NCBI GenBank assembly: GCA_903837305.1 | Contig: CAILUB010000361.1 | Span: 1 to 10,152 of the forward strand | From: an uncultured Cytophagaceae bacterium | Lineage (GTDB): Bacteria; Bacteroidota; Bacteroidia; Cytophagales; Spirosomataceae | DNA length: 10,152 nucleotides | Direction of reading: 5' to 3' | Part shown: one piece after another, positions 1 to 6,727 of the stretch | How positions within the stretch are numbered: the stretch's first letter is position 1 | Layout: each line of letters starts with the position of its first letter | The notes under the pieces: model-generated | The model's database searches: none | What the model was told of the DNA's origin: nothing | Seen by the model: only the letters and a program-made list of their open reading frames with translations | Program-made: the position numbers and the translations under genes

Positions 1-31
1 CCATCGAAAAGATGATAGTTTCGTTACTCAT
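1..31 (-). CDS. ettA: Probable EttA (ABC-F ATPase), first ten codons only
   Basis: An ATG on the minus strand at 31-29 opens a frame that reads MSNETIIFSM before leaving the window. This resembles the N-terminus I remember for Bacteroidota EttA proteins, which typically begin with a short acidic stretch followed by IIFSMVGVSK. EttA is a cytoplasmic ABC-F ATPase that binds the ribosomal E site and throttles translation according to energy state. The ATG lies back to back with the DUF349 gene that starts at 153, leaving a shared upstream region of about 120 bp. Only ten residues are visible, so no ATP-binding motif can be checked; the assignment rests on this short match and the plausible start context. 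Confidence 0.5.
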   Translation of the reverse strand, partial: MSNETIIFSM

Positions 32-152
32 TAAATTTTATTTTTATACAACCCACAAATATCGCAATTTTTTAAATAAATTAGAGGTGTATTAAGATTA
101 ACGATTAACATTTGAGCCAAAGCACCTGCTTGAAGCTCTTTCTTTAAAACAT

Positions 153-1427
153 ATGAGCCAGCCTACATCAAACAAGTTTGGATTTTGCCGCGACGGCAAA
201 GTTTTCATCAATGCCTATTTAAGCTATCCTGAGCGCGAAATCGGTTTCGTGCGTAATTCTGAAGAGGAAGCATTAGCCTATTTTGTGAAACGTTTTGACC
301 TTGCAGTCAGCAAGGTGAAAGGTTTGTCTTCAGAAATCGAAGCGGCGCAAAACAAAGGTTCCTTTCTAACTAAAGTTTTGCAAATGCAAACCTACCTCAT
401 CGAGTTCGATGGATTAGGAGATTTCAAACCTTTGTTAGCAGAATTAGAGAAGCACGAGGCTTATTTGAAAGAATTAATTCAGGCGAATCAGGTCAAAAAT
501 CTGGAAATCAAACGTGCCTTAATTCAAGATGCCAAAGAAATTTCAGAAGAAGAGGACGTAGTGGAATCGACAGATAAGTTGATGGAGGTGAAAATGAAGT
601 GGGTGAAGACGGGTCCAGTCGACAAACAATACCAAGATCAACTAACGGCTGAATTCCAAGAGGTGATGGATGCTTTCTTCTTGAAGCGTCGTGCCTATTT
701 TGAAGATAAGAACCGCCAGATAGATGAGAAAATTTTAATCTTACAAGGATTTATAGATAATGTCCACCAACTGCGTAAGGCGGAGGATATAGACGATTCC
801 GTCGTGAAAGTGAAAGAGATTCAGAAGGAATGGAAGAATGTGTTGGGGCTACCACCTAAGAAGCAATCGATGCTTTGGAAGAATTTCAAGAAGGCAAACG
901 ATATGTTCTTCGAGAAATATAACCGCATTAAGGGGATTGATTACAAACCACGTGTTGACCCACGTGTGTTAGAATTAACGACGATGACGGGGGAATTGGA
1001 ATTGAAATTAAAAGATCAAGTAAATATAGTAGCGACGGCGGATTTAGCGAAAGCCTATTTAGTAAAATGGAAGGAGATTTCCTCTCAAATCAAAAATATG
1101 GATCGTTCCCTCGCAGAACGTTTCCGCACGATTTGTGATAAGATCTTCGAGATGAATTATTTATTGCGTGTGATTTCTTATCGCCATGCGAACTTAAATG
1201 AGAAGCCACGGATCGAGCAGTTGAAGATCATGATCAACCAGATGGATTACATGGCGAAGAAAGAGAAAGGCGAACTCGAATCTTTCATCGCAGAATCGGA
1301 GGCGACTCGTATGATGGAGGATAAAATTACCTTGAGTAAAATCAATACCCAGAAACGCAAAATCTCCATGAAGGAGATTTTACTTACGGGCTTTAAAGAA
1401 GAATTAGATCAATTATTGAATTCGTAA
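153..1427 (+). CDS. DUF349 repeat coiled-coil protein
   Basis: This 424-residue protein is strongly charged, almost entirely helical in character, and has no signal peptide or membrane segment, so it is probably cytoplasmic. It carries DUF349-type repeats, recognised by a Trp, a short turn with Gly/Pro, and then a Phe-Phe and Tyr helix. One repeat spans about 120-185 (W150, GPV 154-156, FFLKRRAYF 175-183). A second spans about 195-262 (W227, LPP 233-235, MFFEKYNRIKG 251-261). A weaker third spans about 272-345 (W306). The first 110 residues form a separate N-terminal region with FGFCRDGKVF and an acidic/aromatic helix. DUF349 proteins are common in Bacteroidota, often 400-700 residues long, and their biochemical role is not established. 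The ATG at 153 has no clear ribosome-binding site, which is normal in this phylum. Its 3' end overlaps mpl tail to tail by 15 bp. The family call is firm; the function is unknown. Confidence 0.85.
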   Translation: MSQPTSNKFGFCRDGKVFINAYLSYPEREIGFVRNSEEEALAYFVKRFDLAVSKVKGLSSEIEAAQNKGSFLTKVLQMQTYLIEFDGLGDFKPLLAELEKHEAYLKELIQANQVKNLEIKRALIQDAKEISEEEDVVESTDKLMEVKMKWVKTGPVDKQYQDQLTAEFQEVMDAFFLKRRAYFEDKNRQIDEKILILQGFIDNVHQLRKAEDIDDSVVKVKEIQKEWKNVLGLPPKKQSMLWKNFKKANDMFFEKYNRIKGIDYKPRVDPRVLELTTMTGELELKLKDQVNIVATADLAKAYLVKWKEISSQIKNMDRSLAERFRTICDKIFEMNYLLRVISYRHANLNEKPRIEQLKIMINQMDYMAKKEKGELESFIAESEATRMMEDKITLSKINTQKRKISMKEILLTGFKEELDQLLNS

Positions 1428-2783
1428 TCCGAGTTCGGTAGCGAATCCAGTAAAATCGAGACCATCGAAGGTGCCAGAAGACATCATCAATAGGTTTTGG
1501 TTTTCCTGATTTTGTTTTAGGATAAGCCCCTTTAATTCCTCTTGTTCTCTTACTACCACTAAATTCGGGTGATTAAAGTACGTCTGGACCGTTTCCGCTT
1601 CTATTTTATCCATTCGCTTGATAGCGCGCGCATGCTCACTTAGGTAGATGATGGCTAAATCAGCATCCGCTAAGGTCTCTTTGTATTCTGGAAGAAAAGC
1701 GGGATTCAAACTACTAAAAGTATGCAATTCAAGGGCAGCCACTAATTTTCGTTTTGGAAATTGTGCTTTTAGGGCCTGAGTGGTCGCTTTCACTTTAGAG
1801 GGAGCGTGGGCAAAATCTTTGTACAGCAATTGCGTATCGGATTCGCCTACCCATTCTAAACGTTTAGCCGCTCCCTTAAAGGATTGAATGGCGGTATAGA
1901 ATTCCGTTTCATTTACGCCTACTTGCGTGCAGATATGTAGTGCACCTTGCAGGTTTTTAAGGGTATGTTCTCCAAAAACTTGTAAACCATATTCCTTTCC
2001 ATCGTTTCCTTTCAAGAAAGTTTGGCCATTTCTAATCACGGAATCGTGCGCTTCATAACCTTCTGATTGGCAATGGGCTGGGCAAGCCTCAGCGATGGCC
2101 TCTAGGGTTTTATCTGTTTTGTCAAAGAATAAATGACCCGCCTTGGGCATCTCTTTTACGAGATTCTCGAAGGCCTCCGTGTAGGATTCAAAGGTTGGAT
2201 ATACATTAATATGATCCCAAGCGATGCCTGAAATCAAGGCAATGTGTGGTTGATACAAGAGGAATTTGGCTCTGCGATCGATAGGAGAGGCTAGATATTC
2301 ATCGCCCTCAATGATCATAATAGGTGCATCTGTGATAGATGCCATGAGATCAAATCCCTCGATTCGTGCACCCACTAGATAGTCAAATTTTTTATTTAGG
2401 GTCTTTAAAACGTGCAAAATCATGGAGGTGATACTCGTTTTGCCGTGGCTGCCGGCGATGACAATGCGCTGTTTGTTCTTGCTTTGTTCGTAGATGAAGG
2501 AAGGGTAGGATTCGATTTTTAATCCTAATTCTTGTGCTCTTAAAAGTTCTGGGTTGTCCGCACGTGCGTGCATTCCTAAAACAATGGTGTCGATGTCCGC
2601 GTTTATTTTCTCTGGAAACCAACCAAACTCGGCGGGTAAAATGCCGTGTTTCTCTAAAAGACTTTTGGAAGGTTCGTAGATTTCATCGTCTGAGCCCGTT
2701 ATTTCGTGTCCTTGAGATAAAAGAGCTAGGGCTAAGTTGTGCATCGCGGCACCACCGATGGCGATAAAATGAATTTTGGACAT
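1413..2783 (-). CDS. mpl: UDP-MurNAc:L-Ala-gamma-D-Glu-meso-Dap ligase (Mpl)
   Basis: Mpl attaches the tripeptide L-Ala-gamma-D-Glu-meso-diaminopimelate, recovered from degraded murein, to UDP-N-acetylmuramic acid in an ATP-dependent cytoplasmic reaction, and so recycles peptidoglycan. The 456-residue length fits the family. The Mur-ligase layout is visible: an N-terminal Rossmann-like domain starting IHFIAIGGAAMHNLA (4-18), the ATP P-loop AGSHGKTS (110-117), the acidic GDEYLAS (160-166) and SGIAWDHINVYPT (185-197) of the central domain, then FKGAAKRLEW (302-311), DFAHAPSKVKAT (323-334) and LELHTFSSLN (351-360) in the C-terminal domain. FIAIGGAAMHN and LELHTFSSLN favour Mpl over MurC, which has GIGGxGM and a different C-terminal signature. 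The ATG at 2783 is the natural start just before the Rossmann strand. No other recycling gene is in view. The gene is divergent from the arginine decarboxylase and converges on the DUF349 gene. Confidence 0.92.
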   Translation of the reverse strand: MSKIHFIAIGGAAMHNLALALLSQGHEITGSDDEIYEPSKSLLEKHGILPAEFGWFPEKINADIDTIVLGMHARADNPELLRAQELGLKIESYPSFIYEQSKNKQRIVIAGSHGKTSITSMILHVLKTLNKKFDYLVGARIEGFDLMASITDAPIMIIEGDEYLASPIDRRAKFLLYQPHIALISGIAWDHINVYPTFESYTEAFENLVKEMPKAGHLFFDKTDKTLEAIAEACPAHCQSEGYEAHDSVIRNGQTFLKGNDGKEYGLQVFGEHTLKNLQGALHICTQVGVNETEFYTAIQSFKGAAKRLEWVGESDTQLLYKDFAHAPSKVKATTQALKAQFPKRKLVAALELHTFSSLNPAFLPEYKETLADADLAIIYLSEHARAIKRMDKIEAETVQTYFNHPNLVVVREQEELKGLILKQNQENQNLLMMSSGTFDGLDFTGFATELGLRIQ

Positions 2784-2850
2784 AATAACTTAATATGTAT
2801 TTAGCTTGCAAAGTACATACTTTTATTGCAGTTTTGCACGTTTTTCCACA

Positions 2851-2871
2851 AACTCGAGGTGAACTCGGGTG
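2851..2871 (+). repeat. Two-unit near-tandem direct repeat in decarboxylase leader
   Basis: Two adjacent copies read AACTCGAGGTG (2851-2861) and AACTCGGGTG (2862-2871), differing by one inserted base. They lie just upstream of the preferred ATG of the arginine decarboxylase, and the second copy supplies the GTG at 2869. The position would suit a leader or operator element, but nothing else in the sequence shows a function. Confidence 0.5.
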
Positions 2872-2886
2872 CATTTAAACAGAAGG

Positions 2887-4344
2887 ATGAAAAATTACAT
2901 CGATCTAATTGACCAAACCATCGAGTTTCCTACTCGTGAGTTCAATATCAATGAGAACAATGAATTGTTGTTTAACAATGTGCCTTTAATGGAAATCATT
3001 AAGCAATACGGTACGCCTCTAAAGGTTTCGTATTTGCCTAAAATTTCTGAACACATCGAGAATGCGAAGCTTCTCTTTAGAAATGCGATCAAAAAGTACA
3101 ATTACAAGGGGAATTATACCTATTGTTATTGTACCAAATCATCTCATTTCTCTTTCATTTTAGAAGAAGTTTTGAAGCAAAATGTACACCTAGAAACCTC
3201 TAGCGCATTTGATATTCCCATCATTCGCGACATGTACAACCAAGGAAAAATCTCTAAATCGACCTATATTCTGTGTAATGGCTACAAGCAACCCTTGTAT
3301 ACCCAATACATTTCGGAGTTAATCAATGACGGCTTTAATTGCATTCCTGTTTTAGATAACTTGAAAGAGATCGATTTCTACGAGAAATCGGTGACGGCAG
3401 AAAAGGTGAATATCGCCATTCGCATCGCGACAGATGAAGAGCCTGATTTCGCATTCTATACCTCTCGTTTAGGAGTTCGTTATTCGGATGTTAACACCCT
3501 TTATAACGAAAAAATCAAGCCTAATCCACGTTTTAACTTGAAGATGTTACACTTCTTCATCAACACGGGGATAAAGGATTCTGCGTATTATTGGTCAGAA
3601 TTGAGCCGTTTCGTTTACAAGTATTGTGAAATGAAAAAGATCTGTCCTGAATTAGATTCGATTGATTTAGGCGGAGGCTTACCTATTCAAACTTCCTTAC
3701 AATTCAATTACGATTACCAAGCGATGGTGGATGAAATCGTTGAGTCTATTTCTTGGATTTGCAATAAAAATAACATTCCGGTTCCCAATATCTTTACCGA
3801 GTTTGGATCTTATACGGTAGGTGAAAGTGGAGCTGTTTTATATGAGATTATTGACCAAAAACTACAGAACGATAAGGAGCTTTGGTATATGATTGATGGT
3901 TCATTCATTACCCAATTACCTGACTCTTGGGGAATGAATCAGAAATACATTATGCTTCCAGTGAATAATTGGGGGATGCCTTATCAAAAGGTGAACCTTG
4001 GTGGTTTGACTTGTGATTCGATGGATTTCTATAATACGGAAGCGCATAGCTCTGACTTATACTTGCCTATTTTTGAGGAGGAATCTGAGCGTCAATACGT
4101 AGGTTTCTTCCACACAGGAGCCTATCAGGAATCATTAGGTGGTTATGGCGGAATTCAACATTGCTTGATTCCAGCGCCTAAACACGTGATCATAGATCGC
4201 CTAGAAGATGGTACGATTACAACACGTCTATTCTCTGAGGAGCAAAAAAGTGAACCCATGTTAGACATACTTGGTTATCAGCAAGTTGCAAAAACAGAAA
4301 AAAAAGAAGTATCTTTAAAAAATAAATTAACTTCTGTTCAATAA
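2887..4344 (+). CDS. speA: Arginine decarboxylase, short fold-III Bacteroidota type
   Basis: This PLP enzyme is predicted to decarboxylate arginine to agmatine, the first step of a polyamine route, in the cytoplasm. The frame is open from GTG 2869, but I choose ATG 2887 because conservation as I recall it begins at MKNYIDLIDQT; this gives 485 residues. Alanine-racemase-fold decarboxylase features are in order (ATG numbering): YCYCTKSSH with the probable PLP lysine K84, ETSSAFDI (103-110), the phosphate-binding LGGGLPI (261-267), TEFGSYTVGESG (304-315), GGLTCDSMD (372-380) with a catalytic-type Cys376-Asp377, and the tyrosine-bearing GAYQES (411-416). It is much shorter than E. coli SpeA (about 658) but matches the form annotated as arginine decarboxylase in Flavobacteriia and Cytophagia. 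The Lys-rich final 20 residues look variable. The stop overlaps the start of a small lipoprotein gene (TAATG). Diaminopimelate or another basic amino acid as substrate is less likely but not excluded. Confidence 0.85.
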   Translation: MKNYIDLIDQTIEFPTREFNINENNELLFNNVPLMEIIKQYGTPLKVSYLPKISEHIENAKLLFRNAIKKYNYKGNYTYCYCTKSSHFSFILEEVLKQNVHLETSSAFDIPIIRDMYNQGKISKSTYILCNGYKQPLYTQYISELINDGFNCIPVLDNLKEIDFYEKSVTAEKVNIAIRIATDEEPDFAFYTSRLGVRYSDVNTLYNEKIKPNPRFNLKMLHFFINTGIKDSAYYWSELSRFVYKYCEMKKICPELDSIDLGGGLPIQTSLQFNYDYQAMVDEIVESISWICNKNNIPVPNIFTEFGSYTVGESGAVLYEIIDQKLQNDKELWYMIDGSFITQLPDSWGMNQKYIMLPVNNWGMPYQKVNLGGLTCDSMDFYNTEAHSSDLYLPIFEEESERQYVGFFHTGAYQESLGGYGGIQHCLIPAPKHVIIDRLEDGTITTRLFSEEQKSEPMLDILGYQQVAKTEKKEVSLKNKLTSVQ

Positions 4345-4466
4345 TGAAAAAATTGGTTCTATTATTAGCGCTTGCTAGCACGATTGTCTCCTGTTCAAGA
4401 CAAGCTAATTGCGCTGCTTACGGAATGACGCGTGCGAATACTATTCCTCCCAGTCAAAGGTTTTAG
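4344..4466 (+). CDS. Small 40-residue lipoprotein of unknown function
   Basis: The frame runs from ATG 4344 to TAG 4464-4466. It encodes a basic start (MKK), a hydrophobic run LVLLLALASTIV, and the lipobox IVSC with Cys17 as the expected lipid-attachment residue. That leaves a mature peptide of only 24 residues, beginning CSRQANCAAYG and ending in the polar IPPSQRF. The signal peptide is classic for signal peptidase II, so the product should be a membrane-anchored exported lipopeptide. The start codon shares its A with the stop of the arginine decarboxylase (TAATG), which suggests translational coupling and co-transcription. The last 26 bp lie antisense over the end of glpK. I cannot name a family. 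Chance is a possible explanation for so short a frame, but the lipobox and the coupling argue for a real gene. Confidence 0.7.
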   Translation: MKKLVLLLALASTIVSCSRQANCAAYGMTRANTIPPSQRF

Positions 4467-5931
4467 TCACCGCTTTCTTCCATTGCTTACGATAAAGTGT
4501 TCTTTTATCGGAATCCATCGCAGGTTTCCAAGTGTGCGCGATACCCCAATTTTTTCGTAGATCATCCAAGTTTTCCCAATATCCTACCGCAAGTCCAGCT
4601 GCATAGGCAGCCCCTAACGCTGTCGTTTCGATTATTTTAGGGCAAATTACTTCTTCTCCAATGATGTCTGATTGAAACTGCATCAGAAGCTGATTCACTA
4701 CCATCCCACCATCTACTCGCAGCGAGGCAATCGGAATTCCAGCATCTTTTTCCATGGCTTCTAAAACTTCCCATGTTTGGAAAGCCGTTGCTTCAAGTGC
4801 CGCACGGGCGATATGTGATTTGTTAATAAATCGAGTTAAACCTACTAATGCCCCGCGAGCATCTTGTTTCCAATACGGTGCATACAATCCGGAGAAAGCA
4901 GGTACGAAATAACATCCGCCATTGTCGTCCACCAGTTTAGCTAATTTCTCGATATCTGGGCTATTTTTGATGATGCCTAAATTATCGCGTAACCATTGAA
5001 CTAATGCCCCAGTAATCGCCACAGAACCTTCTAATGCATAATGTACGGGTTCATTTCCTAATTGATAGGCTACGGTTGTTAATAGGCCAAATTGGGATGG
5101 AATAGCTTTCGTTCCGGTATTCATTAACAAGAAACAGCCGGTTCCATAGGTATTTTTACCTTGGCCTGGATCGAAACACGTTTGGCCTACTAAAGCCGCC
5201 TGCTGATCACCTAAGATACCGGCTAATGGCACGCCGCCTAAAACCCCTTTGGCTTTCGCATAGACTAAAGAACTGGATTTAATCTCCGGAAGCATCGCTT
5301 TCGGGATGCTTAATACGTTAAGGATTTCATCATCCCAAGCACAGGTTTGCAAGTCCATTAACTGCGTGCGGCTGGCATTTGTTACATCTGTAATGTGAAT
5401 TCCGCCCTCTACTCCACCTGTTAAATGCCAGGCAATGAACGAATCCATCGTGCCAAAAAGTGCATCGCCTTTTTCTGCATCAGCACGCAATCCTTCAATA
5501 TTATTTAATAGCCAGCGCAGTTTTAAGCCGCTGAAATAGGTGGCTAAGGGAAGTCCAGTTTTTGCTCTGAAGCGATCCATTCCGCCGTCTTTGGCTAATT
5601 CTGCGAGCTCAGATCCTACCCGTGTATCTTGCCAAACAATGGCATTATAATACGCCTTGCCTGTTTTTTTATTCCAAACTACGGTTGTCTCTCGCTGGTT
5701 CGTGATTCCTACTGCGGATAAATCTTTCGCCGAAAGGTTCGCTTTACCTAGTGCAAGTCCAATGACTTCTTGGGTATTTTTCCAAATTTCCTCCGAGTCA
5801 TGTTCCACCCAGCCCGCTTGGGGGTAGATTTGCTTGTGCTCTTTTTGGCCTACCGATATAATTTCGCCAGCCTTATTAAATATGATAAAACGAGAACTCG
5901 TGGTTCCCTGATCAATCGATCCTACGTACAT
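4441..5931 (-). CDS. glpK: Glycerol kinase
   Basis: GlpK uses ATP to phosphorylate glycerol to sn-glycerol-3-phosphate, trapping it in the cytoplasm. The 496-residue length is standard for this FGGY-family kinase. Seen in order: the N-terminal phosphate-binding loop SIDQGTTSSR (5-14), the substrate pair R80-E81 in GITNQRETTVVW, W100 in AIVWQDTR, the catalytic Asp in GDQQAALVGQ (D242, Q243), the second ATP loop YGTGCF (262-267), GLYAPYW (348-354) and the adenosine-side DGGM (408-410 for GGM). The loop before GDQQ reads KGVLGGVPLAG and lacks the Arg of the E. coli fructose-1,6-bisphosphate site. It also lacks the His that the phosphotransferase system phosphorylates in Firmicutes, so neither known control is expected here. 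It starts 6 nt after the glpF stop, so both lie on one transcript. Its 3' end overlaps the opposing lipoprotein gene. Confidence 0.96.
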   Translation of the reverse strand: MYVGSIDQGTTSSRFIIFNKAGEIISVGQKEHKQIYPQAGWVEHDSEEIWKNTQEVIGLALGKANLSAKDLSAVGITNQRETTVVWNKKTGKAYYNAIVWQDTRVGSELAELAKDGGMDRFRAKTGLPLATYFSGLKLRWLLNNIEGLRADAEKGDALFGTMDSFIAWHLTGGVEGGIHITDVTNASRTQLMDLQTCAWDDEILNVLSIPKAMLPEIKSSSLVYAKAKGVLGGVPLAGILGDQQAALVGQTCFDPGQGKNTYGTGCFLLMNTGTKAIPSQFGLLTTVAYQLGNEPVHYALEGSVAITGALVQWLRDNLGIIKNSPDIEKLAKLVDDNGGCYFVPAFSGLYAPYWKQDARGALVGLTRFINKSHIARAALEATAFQTWEVLEAMEKDAGIPIASLRVDGGMVVNQLLMQFQSDIIGEEVICPKIIETTALGAAYAAGLAVGYWENLDDLRKNWGIAHTWKPAMDSDKRTLYRKQWKKAVTKTFDWEE

Positions 5932-5937
5932 AGTGTA

Positions 5938-6639
5938 TTAGTTGAGGGTCAAAATAAAAGCACCTAAAACAGCTCCCGCCGCTGGTCCTAACACCGGAAT
6001 CCACGCATATTCCCAGCCTGAATCTCCTTTATTGGGTATGGGTAAAATAGCGTGCATGATCCGAGGGCCTAAATCACGAGCCGGATTAATTGCATAGCCT
6101 GTTGTTCCCCCTAATCCGAGGCCAACAGCCCAGACTAAAATTCCCACCAAGAAAGGCCCCAGACCTGTTTCAATCGTGGAGAAAGTACCTAATGCAACTA
6201 CGGCTAGCGCCGAAGCAAAAGCTTCCGAAATGAAATTAAAGGGGGTATTTTTAATAGCTGGATCAGTACAAAATGAAGCACGAATCGCCCCTTTATCCTC
6301 TGTTACATCATAATGAGGTTTGTAGTGCAACCAAACTAATAATTGGCCTAACATGGCACCTAAAAGCTGAGCCCCGATAAACGTAGGGAATAAGCTCCAA
6401 TCACCCGATTTTACGCAACCTGCGATGGTCACGATGGGATTTAAGTGAGCGCCAGAACTGCCGAAATAGGTAGAAACATAAATAGCGATGGTTACGGCGA
6501 AGGCCCAGGCCGCAGCAATGGCTAATAAGCCTGTGCCACTTCCTTTTGTATCTTTTAATAACATATTGGCAACAACGCCATTTCCGAGGTATAATAGGGT
6601 AGCTGTTCCAGCGAGTTCGCCGATGAAAATAGATGACAT
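5938..6639 (-). CDS. glpF: Glycerol facilitator, aquaglyceroporin
   Basis: GlpF is an inner-membrane channel of the MIP family that lets glycerol diffuse into the cell. I choose ATG 6639 (233 residues). The frame can be opened at TTG 6669, but that codon lies inside a good -7 promoter box. Several hydrophobic segments fit the six-helix MIP fold. The first pore motif reads HLNPI (65-69), an NPI rather than NPA, and the second is NPARDLGPR (185-193). The Asp after NPAR is the mark of glycerol channels as opposed to water channels. The selectivity positions look glycerol-type: Trp45, Tyr182 in place of the E. coli Phe200, and Arg188. The loop before the first motif (VSTYFGSSGAHLNP) appears two residues longer than in E. 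coli. It is the first gene of the glpF-glpK operon. Confidence 0.93.
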   Translation of the reverse strand: MSSIFIGELAGTATLLYLGNGVVANMLLKDTKGSGTGLLAIAAAWAFAVTIAIYVSTYFGSSGAHLNPIVTIAGCVKSGDWSLFPTFIGAQLLGAMLGQLLVWLHYKPHYDVTEDKGAIRASFCTDPAIKNTPFNFISEAFASALAVVALGTFSTIETGLGPFLVGILVWAVGLGLGGTTGYAINPARDLGPRIMHAILPIPNKGDSGWEYAWIPVLGPAAGAVLGAFILTLN

Positions 6640-6666
6640 AGGTTGAGGTTCAGATTTTTGGTTTTC

Positions 6667-6674
6667 CAAAACTA
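6667..6674 (-). promoter_or_regulatory. Probable -7 box of the glpF-glpK promoter
   Basis: On the minus strand the sequence reads TAGTTTTG, a full match to the Bacteroidota sigma-ABfr -7 consensus TAnnTTTG. Transcription would start near 6660 and leave a leader of about 20 nt before ATG 6639. The -33 region is T-rich but lacks a clean TTTG. The match and position are seen; promoter activity is inferred. Confidence 0.55.
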
Positions 6675-6697
6675 TAAAATCTTCTCAATAAAAAAAT

Positions 6698-6705
6698 TAT
6701 CTTTG
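6698..6705 (+). promoter_or_regulatory. Probable -7 box of the ruvB promoter
   Basis: The plus strand reads TATCTTTG, a full match to TAnnTTTG. Transcription would begin near 6712, giving a leader of about 16 nt before the ruvB ATG at 6728. No good -33 TTTG is visible at the expected distance. It lies 23 bp from the oppositely directed glpF box, making this a compact divergent promoter pair. Confidence 0.5.
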
Positions 6706-6727
6706 ATTTCAATTTGATAATTCAACG

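Noticed and set aside
56..114. Near matches to TAnnTTTG at 63-56 (minus, GATATTTG) and 107-114 (plus, AACATTTG)
   Set aside because: Each lacks the leading T and has no good -33 element, so I did not annotate them as promoters, although their positions relative to the two starts are plausible.
2392..2874. Several open frames over the 5' half of mpl on both strands (2392-2622 -, 2534-2767 +, 2683-2874 -)
   Set aside because: They overlap a complete, motif-rich mpl gene and translate to Arg/Cys/His-rich sequence with no family resemblance.
2784..2886. Promoters for mpl and the arginine decarboxylase in the divergent gap
   Set aside because: Only imperfect boxes are present (for example TACTTTTA and CAGTTTTG on the plus strand, TACTTTG on the minus strand); none is good enough to choose.
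2895..3101. Minus-strand frame inside the arginine decarboxylase
   Set aside because: Antisense shadow of a conserved coding region; no recognisable features.
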